Assembly (NCBI GenBank): GCA_937969125.1
Contig: CALBVA010000300.1
Location: 1-9,221, forward strand
Length of the DNA: 9,221 nucleotides
Reading direction: 5' to 3'
Source of the DNA: an uncultured Verrucomicrobiales bacterium
GTDB lineage: Bacteria; Verrucomicrobiota; Verrucomicrobiia; Verrucomicrobiales; Akkermansiaceae
Positions within the stretch are counted from its first letter, which is position 1. Every line of letters starts with the position of its first letter. The notes below the pieces were generated by a model. It saw nothing but the letters and a program-made list of their open reading frames with translations, searched no databases and was not told where the DNA came from. The translations under genes and the position numbers were made by a program. Positions 1 through 6,535 of the stretch are shown piece by piece.

Positions 1-1481
1 CCGGCGCGGGCAAGAACCTCTGGACGATACCTTTGCAAGGTGGCCTCGTCCGAAAAATCGAGTCCGAGAAGAGCGCGGCCCACGCGCTCGCCGGAGTAGG
101 TATAGTTGAAATAACAGAGGCTTACGAAATCACTGAGATCACTCATGAAGCCGAGAAGGGCACCGGCGCGTTCGGGGAATTCCACCTCAATGAAAAGCGG
201 GGCGTGAAAAAGAGCGGGAGTGAAAGGGATGACGCGGTAGCGGGCGCGGGGAAACTCCGAGACATCCGTCGCGCCGCCTTGATGGCCGGCTAGCCATTCC
301 GCGAAGCTATCCTCCTCCGCTTCGGGGACATCGAGGGTGAGGACAGGGAGCTGCGGATCATTAGCGGTACGTCCATACTGGAGATCGGTGATATTGATCC
401 CATGTGGAAGATCGCTGAGGAGCTTCACGAGTGAGCCTGATTTCTCCGGAATGGCGAACTGCCAGCTGCGAGTGGGGCGCGGAGTGATCCCGGCGAGGCG
501 CGAGATATCAGAAAGCTTCGCGAAGTCCATATTAGCACCGCAGAGGATGGTGAGGACCTTTTCTTCTCCGGTGGCACGCCCTTCCCGAACGTCCTTGAGA
601 TACCCGGCGAGACTCATCGCTCCGCTAGGCTCCGGAATGACGCGGAGGCCATCCCAATGCGCCTTGATCGCGGAAGAGACCTCGCGATTCGTGACAGTGA
701 TGAACTCATCGATCTGAGTACGGCAAATCTCGTACGTGAGCTCTCCCACTTGCATCACGGCGGTGCCGTCGCAGAAGACATCGACGTAATCGAGCGGAAC
801 TGGACGGCCCGCTCCAATGGCGGCGGCCATGGAAGCCTGGTCAGCACCCTCGACGCCGATGATCTTCACACCGGGCCAGGAGCTTTTCAGCAGAGTGGAG
901 ACGGCGGCCGCCATGCCTCCACCACCGATGGCAATGTAGACGCGGTCAAAGGGACCTTCGCCGGAGGTGAAGATTTCATCGGCAAGAGTCCCCTGCCCCG
1001 CCATGACCTCCAGCGAATCGTAAGGCGGGATGAAAGTGGCACCGGTGCGGTCTGACTCAGCGAGGGCAGCGGCCTGGGCTTCGGAGAAGCTGTCGCCGAC
1101 GAGCTCAATCGCGACGTGATTCCCGCCATGGGAAAGAACGGCCCGCTGCTTCACCATCGGGGTGGGCTTGGGCATGAAGATGCGGGCCTGCGCTCCGAGG
1201 CGGCGAGCGGCGAGGGCGATGCCTTGGGCGTGATTCCCGGCGGAGGCTGCGACGATTCCGGCGTCCCGCTCCTCAGGAGTGAGGCAGGACATGGCATTAA
1301 AGGCACCACGCCATTTGTAGGCTTTGATAGGGCCGAGGTCCTCGCGCTTCACCCAGACGGGATGGGCCAATCCCTCCACGTCCATCGGCTGAAGTGGGGT
1401 GGCTTCACCAACCTGATAGACCCGGGCGCGGGCCTGATGAATGGCGGAGAGAAGTTGTGCGGGGAGATTAGCCGGACTCAC
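1..1481 (-). CDS. ilvA: Biosynthetic L-threonine dehydratase (threonine ammonia-lyase), 3' end cut by window edge
   Basis: PLP enzyme that deaminates threonine to 2-oxobutanoate, the first committed step of isoleucine synthesis; cytoplasmic. I translated the minus strand by hand: the frame is open from GTG at 1481 to base 3, giving 493 residues with no stop or frameshift. E. coli IlvA has about 514, so only a short tail is missing. The PLP lysine is K56 in IKAYKWRGA, followed by the SAGNHAQG loop at 80-87, the tetraglycine phosphate loop GGGGMA from 186, and CGANMDF late in the catalytic domain. Two ACT-like regulatory domains follow, at about 340-400 (IPEKSGSLVKLL) and 428-490 (FPERAGALLGFM). 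This two-domain tail marks the isoleucine-feedback biosynthetic form rather than the short catabolic TdcB. GTG is the only ATG/GTG/TTG codon between the in-frame TAG at 1529-1527 and Met34, which is too late. Position 54-55 is Ala-Tyr where Ser-Phe is usual. Divergent from lysS. Confidence 0.95.
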   Translation of the reverse strand, partial: MSPANLPAQLLSAIHQARARVYQVGEATPLQPMDVEGLAHPVWVKREDLGPIKAYKWRGAFNAMSCLTPEERDAGIVAASAGNHAQGIALAARRLGAQARIFMPKPTPMVKQRAVLSHGGNHVAIELVGDSFSEAQAAALAESDRTGATFIPPYDSLEVMAGQGTLADEIFTSGEGPFDRVYIAIGGGGMAAAVSTLLKSSWPGVKIIGVEGADQASMAAAIGAGRPVPLDYVDVFCDGTAVMQVGELTYEICRTQIDEFITVTNREVSSAIKAHWDGLRVIPEPSGAMSLAGYLKDVREGRATGEEKVLTILCGANMDFAKLSDISRLAGITPRPTRSWQFAIPEKSGSLVKLLSDLPHGINITDLQYGRTANDPQLPVLTLDVPEAEEDSFAEWLAGHQGGATDVSEFPRARYRVIPFTPALFHAPLFIEVEFPERAGALLGFMSDLSDFVSLCYFNYTYSGERVGRALLGLDFSDEATLQRYRPEVLARA

Positions 1482-1566
1482 GGAGAGGTGTTGGCAGAAT
1501 CGGGGTCGCTTGACAATCCACTGCAGCTACGAAGTAAATGCGGTCCATATGCATAGGGCTATACAT

Positions 1567-1611
1567 GCAGCAGCCCTGTCGGCCTCCGAAGAAACTGATC
1601 AGGGCTGCTGT
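1567..1611. repeat. Long inverted repeat with nested hairpin in the ilvA/lysS divergent spacer
   Basis: CAGCAGCCCTG at 1568-1578 is perfectly complementary to CAGGGCTGCTG at 1600-1610: 11 base pairs, plus a possible G-U pair 1567/1611, around a 21-base loop. The loop itself holds TCGG-CCT-CCGA (1579-1589), a small hairpin directly against the left arm. A third segment, AGGGCT at 1555-1560, can pair with AGCCCT inside the left arm, so two pairings exclude each other. It lies about 87 bases upstream of the ilvA start and 138 upstream of lysS. No T-run follows on either strand, so it is not a simple intrinsic terminator. As DNA it could be an operator; as minus-strand RNA it would lie in the ilvA leader. 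The repeat is certain; the function is inferred. Confidence 0.6.
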
Positions 1612-1632
1612 CCCCCCCAAAGTGTTGAAATC

Positions 1633-1641
1633 TGATATAAA
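1633..1641 (+). promoter_or_regulatory. Possible extended -10 promoter element for lysS
   Basis: TGATATAAA fits the extended -10 pattern TGnTATAAT with one mismatch and lies in the AT-rich part of the spacer. No good -35 hexamer is present 17 bases upstream, which is a run of C. Transcription would start near 1648 and give a leader of about 100 bases. I found no convincing promoter for ilvA on the other strand. This is a pattern match only. Confidence 0.28.
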
Positions 1642-1743
1642 GCTGACCAATTTCCACGACATATCAAGGGAATCTTTGAAAAAAGTTTGAACGGAAGAAT
1701 GGGAATTAGCCTGTTCAAGGCACCCGAAGGTCCTAGAGTCCCG

Positions 1744-1752
1744 ATGAAATGA
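1744..1752 (+). other. Minimal Met-Lys-stop ORF overlapping the lysS start
   Basis: ATG AAA TGA reads Met-Lys-stop. Its TGA overlaps the lysS ATG at 1749-1751 as ATGA, a common stop/start coupling arrangement. An AGAG at 1735-1738 lies 5 bases before this ATG. Whether it is translated is unknown; a chance match in a nine-base stretch is quite possible. Confidence 0.25.
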
Positions 1753-3233
1753 GCGACGAAACCCCGTCTTCACAGCCACAGTCCACTTCCGAAGAATTAA
1801 TCGCGGTCCGCCGTGAAAAATTAGGAAGACTTAAAGAATTGGGTATTGATCCGTATGGAGCTGCCTTCGAAACAGACACCACACCAGGTGAGCTGAAGGC
1901 TGAATTCGCTGATGGAAAATCGGTGAAACTAGGCGGACGTTTACTTGCGATCCGCGATATGGGGAAATCGGTCTTTGCAACGATCGGCGACGCTCACGGC
2001 CGCATTCAGATCTACCTGAACCAAAAAGGAGTCTCCGAGACTGATTGGGCTGCTTATCAGTGCCTGGATCTCGGTGACTGGATCGGAATTAAGGGGGAGA
2101 CCTTCACGACCGGAAAGGGTGAGCCTTCGGTGAAGGTGGAAAAATTGACCGTTCTCTCAAAGGCGCTACGCCCGATGCCGGATAAGTGGCACGGATTGTC
2201 CGACCGGGAGACGAAGTATCGCAAGCGCCACCTCGACCTGATGTCGAATCAGGAGAGTGCCGATCTCTTTATCATGCGGTCGAAGATCGTGGCAGAGATC
2301 CGGAACTTCCTACATGAGCGAGGGTATCTGGAAGTGGAAACGCCGATGCTGCATGATGTGGCGGGCGGAGCGGCGGCGAAGCCCTTCGAGACGCATCACA
2401 ATGCGCTGAGCATGCCGCTGACGATGCGCATCGCGCCAGAGCTGCATCTGAAGCGCCTGCTGGTGGGCGGGCTGACGAAGGTCTTTGAGCTGAATCGCAA
2501 CTTCCGGAATGAGGGAATCTCTCGCCGTCACAATCCCGAGTTTACCATGCTGGAGGCTTACCAAGCTTACGGTGACTTTGAAATCATGGCCGATCTGGTG
2601 GAGGAGATGGTATGCCATCTCGCCGAGAAATTCTTTGGCACGCTGAAGATCGAACACAAGGACGAGAACGGTGAGCCGCTCCGGACGCTGGATCTTTCGA
2701 GACCCTGGAAGCGGACTCCTTATAAGGACCTCATTCGAGGTGCTGCCGGAAACGATTGGTTCGACCTCACGCCGGAGGAACGCCGCAACAAGGCGAAGAC
2801 GGAATTCAAGCTGGAGATCCACGACCACCTCGAGGACTACGAGGTGACGCAGCAGGTCTTCGAGAAGTTGGTGGAGGAACACACCTTCGACCCGTGCTTC
2901 GTGACTCATGTGGACTCGAAGTTGATTCCTCTGGCCAAGGAGAACCCAGAGGATCAGTCGATCATCGATGTCTATGAGCTCATCATTAACGGGCAGGAAA
3001 TCTCTCCCGGTTACTCGGAGCTCAATGATCCCGACGTCCAGCGTCGTCGCCTCCATGAACAAAGCGGTGGCGAGGCTCAGGAGATCGATGAGGACTTCGT
3101 GGAGGCACTGGAACACGGAATGCCGCCAGCGGGCGGGATTGGCATCGGTATCGACCGGCTCATCATGCTGCTGACTGGTGCTCCGACAATCCGCGATGTG
3201 GTGCTCTTCCCGCAGCTGAAGCGGAAGGATTGA
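1749..3233 (+). CDS. lysS: Lysyl-tRNA synthetase, class II
   Basis: Attaches lysine to tRNA-Lys in an ATP-dependent two-step reaction; a cytoplasmic homodimer in known members. The 494 residues are close to the family's usual ~500. An N-terminal helical stretch is followed by an OB-fold anticodon-binding domain at about 60-140 (VKLGGRLLAIRDMGKSVFA). The class II catalytic core has motif 1 around 190-213 (GYLEVETPML), motif 2 at 246-272 (FELNRNFRNEGISRRHNPEF, then TMLEAY) and motif 3 at 462-477 (GGIGIGIDRLIMLLTG). The lysine-pocket loop reads EISPGYSELND (417-427) where EIGNGFSELND or EIGNAFSELND is usual, so Pro replaces Asn and Tyr replaces Phe. The first ~400 bases and the upstream spacer are visibly more AT-rich than the rest. 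No clear ribosome binding site: GAAGG lies 18 bases upstream, too far. Ends at TGA 3231-3233, just before a strong terminator. Confidence 0.97.
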   Translation: MSDETPSSQPQSTSEELIAVRREKLGRLKELGIDPYGAAFETDTTPGELKAEFADGKSVKLGGRLLAIRDMGKSVFATIGDAHGRIQIYLNQKGVSETDWAAYQCLDLGDWIGIKGETFTTGKGEPSVKVEKLTVLSKALRPMPDKWHGLSDRETKYRKRHLDLMSNQESADLFIMRSKIVAEIRNFLHERGYLEVETPMLHDVAGGAAAKPFETHHNALSMPLTMRIAPELHLKRLLVGGLTKVFELNRNFRNEGISRRHNPEFTMLEAYQAYGDFEIMADLVEEMVCHLAEKFFGTLKIEHKDENGEPLRTLDLSRPWKRTPYKDLIRGAAGNDWFDLTPEERRNKAKTEFKLEIHDHLEDYEVTQQVFEKLVEEHTFDPCFVTHVDSKLIPLAKENPEDQSIIDVYELIINGQEISPGYSELNDPDVQRRRLHEQSGGEAQEIDEDFVEALEHGMPPAGGIGIGIDRLIMLLTGAPTIRDVVLFPQLKRKD

Positions 3234-3253
3234 TCAGGAACAAATCTCTTAAC

Positions 3254-3289
3254 AAAAAAAGCGGCTCCCTTTCCGGAAGCCGCTTTTTT
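3254..3289. terminator. Bidirectional intrinsic terminator between convergent lysS and sucD
   Basis: Seven A (3254-3260), a GC stem GCGGCT (3261-3266) paired with AGCCGC (3278-3283), and six T (3284-3289). Inner CC/GG pairs can extend the stem with a bulge. The A-run on one side and T-run on the other make a rho-independent terminator usable in both directions. It lies 20 bases after the lysS stop and about 21 bases beyond the sucD stop. Confidence 0.9.
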
Positions 3290-3310
3290 ATGAATTGAGA
3301 TCGGAGAGAA

Positions 3311-4216
3311 TTACTTCCCCCAGGCTTTGAGGAGCGATTGACCCATTTCGGAAGGGGTCTCGGCGACCACGATTCCGGCATCGGCCATGGCTGCTTTCTT
3401 AGCCTCGGCAGTTCCCTGCCCGCCGGAGACGATGGCACCAGCGTGACCCATGCGGCGTCCCGGAGGCGCGGTAGCACCGGCGATGAATCCGGCGACGGGC
3501 TTTTTGCAGTTCTCCTTAATCCAGGCCGCGGCTTCTTCCTCTGCGGATCCACCGATCTCACCGATCATAATGATCGCTTCAGTCTCGGGGTCCTCATTGA
3601 AGAGCTTAATGATATCGAGGTGAGAGGTGCCATTGATGGGATCTCCACCGATGCCGACGCAGGTACTCTGACCGTAACCGAGCGAAGTGACCTGCCAGAC
3701 CGCCTCATAGGTGAGGGTGCCAGAGCGGGAAAGGATGCCCACGTTCCCCTTCTTATGAATGTAGCCGGGTGCGATGCCGATGCGGCAGCCGCCGGTGGAA
3801 TTCTCCCCGGTTCCGGGAGTGACCACGCCTGGGCAATTCGGTCCGATGAGGCGGGTCTTTGATCCACGCATGTATTCCTTAACCCGCATCATGTCCATGA
3901 CGGGGATGCCCTCGGTGATGGCGACGACGAGGTCGACTCCGGCATCGACAGCTTCGAGAATGGCGTCAGCCGCAAAGGGCGGCGGGACAAAAATGGCGGA
4001 AGCGGTGGCTCCGGTTTCCTTGACGGCGTCACTGACGGTGTCGAAGACGGGGACCTTGTGATCGGCGTGATCAAAGGTCTGGCCGCCCTTTCCAGGGGTA
4101 ACTCCGGCGACCAGAGCGGTGCCGTAATCCAGGCTAAGGCCGGCGTGGCGTCCGCCAAATCCACCGGTGATTCCTTGCACCAGAACCTTGGTGTCTGCGT
4201 TTACGAGAATAGACAT
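3311..4216 (-). CDS. sucD: Succinyl-CoA synthetase (succinate-CoA ligase), alpha subunit
   Basis: With SucC, interconverts succinyl-CoA and succinate with substrate-level formation of ATP or GTP, a citric acid cycle step. The alpha subunit binds CoA and carries the phosphohistidine. An N-terminal Rossmann CoA-binding domain (VLVQGITGGFGG, 11-22; GVTPGKGG, 38-45) is followed by the flavodoxin-like ligase domain with IGPNCPGV (124-131), ILSRSGTLTYEAV (161-173), MIGEIGGSAEEEAAA (217-231) and GRRMGHAGAI (253-262); His258 is the expected phosphorylated residue. At 301 residues it is about 12 longer than E. coli SucD. By eye the excess is two insertions, one near residues 48-54 and one of about eight residues (TGENSTGG, 136-143) where the usual sequence runs TPGECKIG. 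Starts 51 bases after the sucC stop and is surely co-transcribed with it. No Shine-Dalgarno site; a T-rich tract precedes the ATG. Confidence 0.96.
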   Translation of the reverse strand: MSILVNADTKVLVQGITGGFGGRHAGLSLDYGTALVAGVTPGKGGQTFDHADHKVPVFDTVSDAVKETGATASAIFVPPPFAADAILEAVDAGVDLVVAITEGIPVMDMMRVKEYMRGSKTRLIGPNCPGVVTPGTGENSTGGCRIGIAPGYIHKKGNVGILSRSGTLTYEAVWQVTSLGYGQSTCVGIGGDPINGTSHLDIIKLFNEDPETEAIIMIGEIGGSAEEEAAAWIKENCKKPVAGFIAGATAPPGRRMGHAGAIVSGGQGTAEAKKAAMADAGIVVAETPSEMGQSLLKAWGK

Positions 4217-4231
4217 TGAAAAAAGTGATTA

Positions 4232-4262
4232 GGTTACTTGGTTATTGAGTGAAGAAGTTACC
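4232..4262 (-). repeat. Imperfect hairpin in the sucC-sucD gap
   Basis: GGTTACTT (4232-4239) and AAGTTACC (4255-4262) are complementary at 7 of 8 positions around a 15-base loop. GGTTATTG at 4240-4247 is also a near copy of the first arm, so the first arm looks tandemly repeated. No T-run follows, so it is not a terminator. It occupies most of the 51-base intercistronic space and may affect mRNA stability or sucD translation; that is inference. Confidence 0.4.
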
Positions 4263-4267
4263 GAGAA

Positions 4268-5446
4268 CTAGACGGAGGCGACGGCTTTTTTAGCAGCATC
4301 AGCGAGGTCCTCTGCACCGGTGATGGCGAGACCGGAGGCCTTCAGGGTTTCACGACCGGCGGCGACGTTATTGCCTTCGAGGCGAACAATGAGCGGAAGC
4401 TTCAAGCCGGTTTCCTTAACTGCGGCCACCACTCCTTCGGCGATGACGTTGCAGTCCATGATGCCTCCGAAGATGTTGATGAGGATCGCTTCGACCTTGG
4501 GATCGGATTGGATGATGTTGAAGGCTCCAATGACCTGCTCTTTCGTGGCACCACCGCCGACGTCGAGAAAGTTAGCAGGATCACCACCGGCAAACTTAAT
4601 GGCATCCATGGTCGCCATGGCGAGGCCGGCTCCATTGACGAGACAGGCGATATTGCCATCCAGACCGATGTAGCTGAGGTCGAACTCGGAGGCGGCGACT
4701 TCGCGCGGATCCTCCTCCTCGGTATCGCGGTAGGCGAGGACCTCGGGGTGGCGATAGAGGGCGTTGTCATCGAAGCCGAATTTGGCATCGAGAGCGAGGA
4801 CCTCACCGTCCTTGGTTTCGACGAGCGGATTAATTTCCACCATATCGCAATCGAGTGAGATGAAGAGCTTGTAGAGATTTTTCAGGAGCTTGCCAAAGGA
4901 CTTGGCGGCCGGTCCCTGGAATCCGAGGGCAGCGGTGAGCTTACGCACTTCGTAGCCCTGCAGGCCGGCGAGCGGGTGAATCAGCTGCTTGATGATTTTC
5001 TCCGGGCGGTTCTCGGCAACTTCCTCGATGTCCATGCCACCTTCGGTCGAGGCGACGATGACGGGGCGCGAGGTATCGCGGTCCATGAGCAGAGAAAGGT
5101 AGTATTCATGCTTAATCTCGACGGCATCGGCGACCATGACCTTGCGGACCAAGCGACCTTCCTCACCGGTCTGCTTTGTGACGAGGGTCTCGCCGATCAT
5201 TTTCCCGGCGAATTCGCCGATTTCCTCGGCGCTTTTGGTGAGGTGGACGCCGCCCTGGAAGCCATTTTTGAAGGTGCCCTTGCCCCGGCCACCCGCGTGT
5301 ACCTGAGCCTTCACGACCATGAGGTCGGAGCCGATTTCTTCTGCGATGGCTTTCGCCTCTTCAGCTGACTCAGCCATCTTGCCCCGCGGACTGGGGACTT
5401 CAAAACGGTCGAACAGCTCCTTTGCTTGATATTCGTGGATATTCAT
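4268..5446 (-). CDS. sucC: Succinyl-CoA synthetase (succinate-CoA ligase), beta subunit
   Basis: ATP-grasp subunit that binds the nucleotide and succinate and partners with SucD. The 392 residues match the family (E. coli 388). It opens with MNIHEYQAKELF, the classic SucC N-terminus. KAQVHAGGRGKG (46-57) belongs to the nucleotide-binding region; MVEINPLVE (202-210) with Asp220 supplies the expected metal ligands. The C-terminal ligase domain has GNIACLVNGAGLAMATMD (264-281), FLDVGGGA (293-300) and INIFGGIMDC (323-332). An in-frame ATG at 5617 would add 57 residues with no resemblance to the family and would run into the divergent ABC gene, so the start at 5446 is chosen. First gene of the sucCD operon, 51 bases before sucD; its leader holds overlapping palindromes. 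No Shine-Dalgarno site. Nucleotide preference (ATP or GTP) cannot be told from what I can see. Confidence 0.96.
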   Translation of the reverse strand: MNIHEYQAKELFDRFEVPSPRGKMAESAEEAKAIAEEIGSDLMVVKAQVHAGGRGKGTFKNGFQGGVHLTKSAEEIGEFAGKMIGETLVTKQTGEEGRLVRKVMVADAVEIKHEYYLSLLMDRDTSRPVIVASTEGGMDIEEVAENRPEKIIKQLIHPLAGLQGYEVRKLTAALGFQGPAAKSFGKLLKNLYKLFISLDCDMVEINPLVETKDGEVLALDAKFGFDDNALYRHPEVLAYRDTEEEDPREVAASEFDLSYIGLDGNIACLVNGAGLAMATMDAIKFAGGDPANFLDVGGGATKEQVIGAFNIIQSDPKVEAILINIFGGIMDCNVIAEGVVAAVKETGLKLPLIVRLEGNNVAAGRETLKASGLAITGAEDLADAAKKAVASV

Positions 5447-5454
5447 GCCGGAAA

Positions 5455-5490
5455 CTTGCGGCAAGCTAACGGGAGGCGGAGCCTGCGCAA
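5455..5490 (-). promoter_or_regulatory. Overlapping palindromes in the sucC leader
   Basis: Within 36 bases ending 9 bases before the sucC ATG there are CTTGC-G-GCAAG (5455-5465) and AGGC-GGA-GCCT (5474-5484). In addition TTGCG (5456-5460) can pair with CGCAA (5486-5490), which would enclose the second hairpin and exclude the first. It may be an operator between the divergent sucC and ABC genes or a structured leader. I found no convincing -35/-10 pair for either gene in the 108-base spacer (5447-5554). Confidence 0.35.
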
Positions 5491-5554
5491 TGCTTAATTC
5501 TGTCTGGAAAATCCCCTTCCCTCCCCCGCTCCCACCAGTCAATCTCCCCACGCA

Positions 5555-6529
5555 ATGCCCTTGCTCGACGTTCAGAATCTCACCACCCGTTTTCACACTC
5601 GAAATGGCGTCGTTCACGCTGTGGAGGACGTGTCATTCAGCCTCGACCCAGGCGAGACCCTCGGAATCGTCGGCGAGTCCGGCTCTGGAAAATCAGTAAC
5701 CTGTTACTCCATGTTGGGGCTCATTCCAAAGCCTCCGGGTAAGATTCACGCGGGCACAGCGATGTATGAGGGCACGGATCTGCTCCAGGCCTCTGAGTCG
5801 GAGCTGCGCAAGATTCGCGGTATGAAGATCTCCATGATCTTCCAGGATCCCATGACCTCACTGAATCCCTACCTGCGTATCTCGACCCAGCTCACCGAGC
5901 CGCTCGAGCTGCACGAAGGACTGAAGGGTAAGCCCGCCCTCCATCGTGCCATCGAAGCACTGGAGGAGGTGGGGATTCCCGAGGCTTCTAAGCGCATCAA
6001 ATCTTACCCTCACGAATTTTCCGGCGGGATGCGTCAGCGGGTCATGATTGCCATGGCTCTCATCACGCGGCCCGATCTCCTCATCGCGGACGAGCCCACC
6101 ACCGCGCTCGATGTCACCGTGCAGAAGCAAGTGCTGGATCTCATCAAGGACCGCCAGCGCGAACTCGGCACCGCTGTCATCCTGGTCACCCACGATCTCG
6201 GGGTGGTTTCGCAAGTTTGTGATCAGGTCAACGTCATGTATGCCGGCCGCGTAGTGGAGTCCGCCACTTCGGATGATCTCTTCGCCCATCCGCGCCACGC
6301 CTACACACGGGCATTGTTAAAAAGCATCCCCGCGATGCACGCGAAAGGGGAACGCCTTTATACCATCCCCGGCCTGCCCCCGACCCTCAATAGCCCGCCC
6401 ACCTCGTGCTCATTCCAGCCGCGCAATACTCTCGGAGATGCTTCTCAATGCGCCTCTGATCACGCTCCTCCGCTGACTGAGATCGCGCCCGGTCATCGGG
6501 TTCAGAATTGCCCCGGCTGCCTCGCCTAA
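5555..6529 (+). CDS. Peptide-type ABC transporter ATP-binding protein (DppD/OppD family)
   Basis: Cytoplasmic ATPase subunit of the Dpp/Opp importer family, which normally works with two permeases, a second ATPase and a solute-binding protein. Over 324 residues all ABC motifs are present: Walker A GESGSGKS (40-47), Q-loop FQDPMTSLNP (96-105), signature FSGGMRQR (155-162), Walker B LLIADEP (175-181) with catalytic Glu180, D-loop ALD (184-186), and H-loop THD with His213. The C-terminal oligopeptide-transporter extension (about 235-324) is the DppD/OppD hallmark. In it, the usual CxFxxRC reads CSFQPRN, so Cys285 is kept but the second Cys is Asn291; Cys299, Cys319 and an extra Cys322 follow. 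In known DppD proteins these cysteines hold an iron-sulfur cluster. No permease, binding protein or second ATPase is present in the window. Divergent from sucC and 6 bases before xerD. Substrate unknown. Confidence 0.93.
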   Translation: MPLLDVQNLTTRFHTRNGVVHAVEDVSFSLDPGETLGIVGESGSGKSVTCYSMLGLIPKPPGKIHAGTAMYEGTDLLQASESELRKIRGMKISMIFQDPMTSLNPYLRISTQLTEPLELHEGLKGKPALHRAIEALEEVGIPEASKRIKSYPHEFSGGMRQRVMIAMALITRPDLLIADEPTTALDVTVQKQVLDLIKDRQRELGTAVILVTHDLGVVSQVCDQVNVMYAGRVVESATSDDLFAHPRHAYTRALLKSIPAMHAKGERLYTIPGLPPTLNSPPTSCSFQPRNTLGDASQCASDHAPPLTEIAPGHRVQNCPGCLA

Positions 6530-6535
6530 CGTCAG

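Noticed and set aside
1545..1572. dif-like or recombinase core site around TATGCATAGGGCTATACATG
   Set aside because: It has a loose two-arm look, but the arms do not match the known XerC/XerD half-sites and the symmetry needs a gap of several bases.
1468..1779. 103-codon minus-strand frame spanning the ilvA/lysS spacer
   Set aside because: It starts inside lysS on the opposite strand, crosses the inverted repeat and has no recognisable feature; only its last 28 codons are noted for their overlap with the ilvA start.
2310..3116. 268-codon open frame antisense to lysS
   Set aside because: It lies wholly inside the well-supported lysS gene, shows no recognisable domain and is typical of the mirror frame of a GC-rich gene.
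5447..5617. Upstream in-frame ATG that would extend sucC by 57 residues
   Set aside because: The extension is Gly-rich, unlike any SucC N-terminus, and would overlap the start of the divergent ABC gene; MNIHEYQAKELF at 5446 is the classic start.
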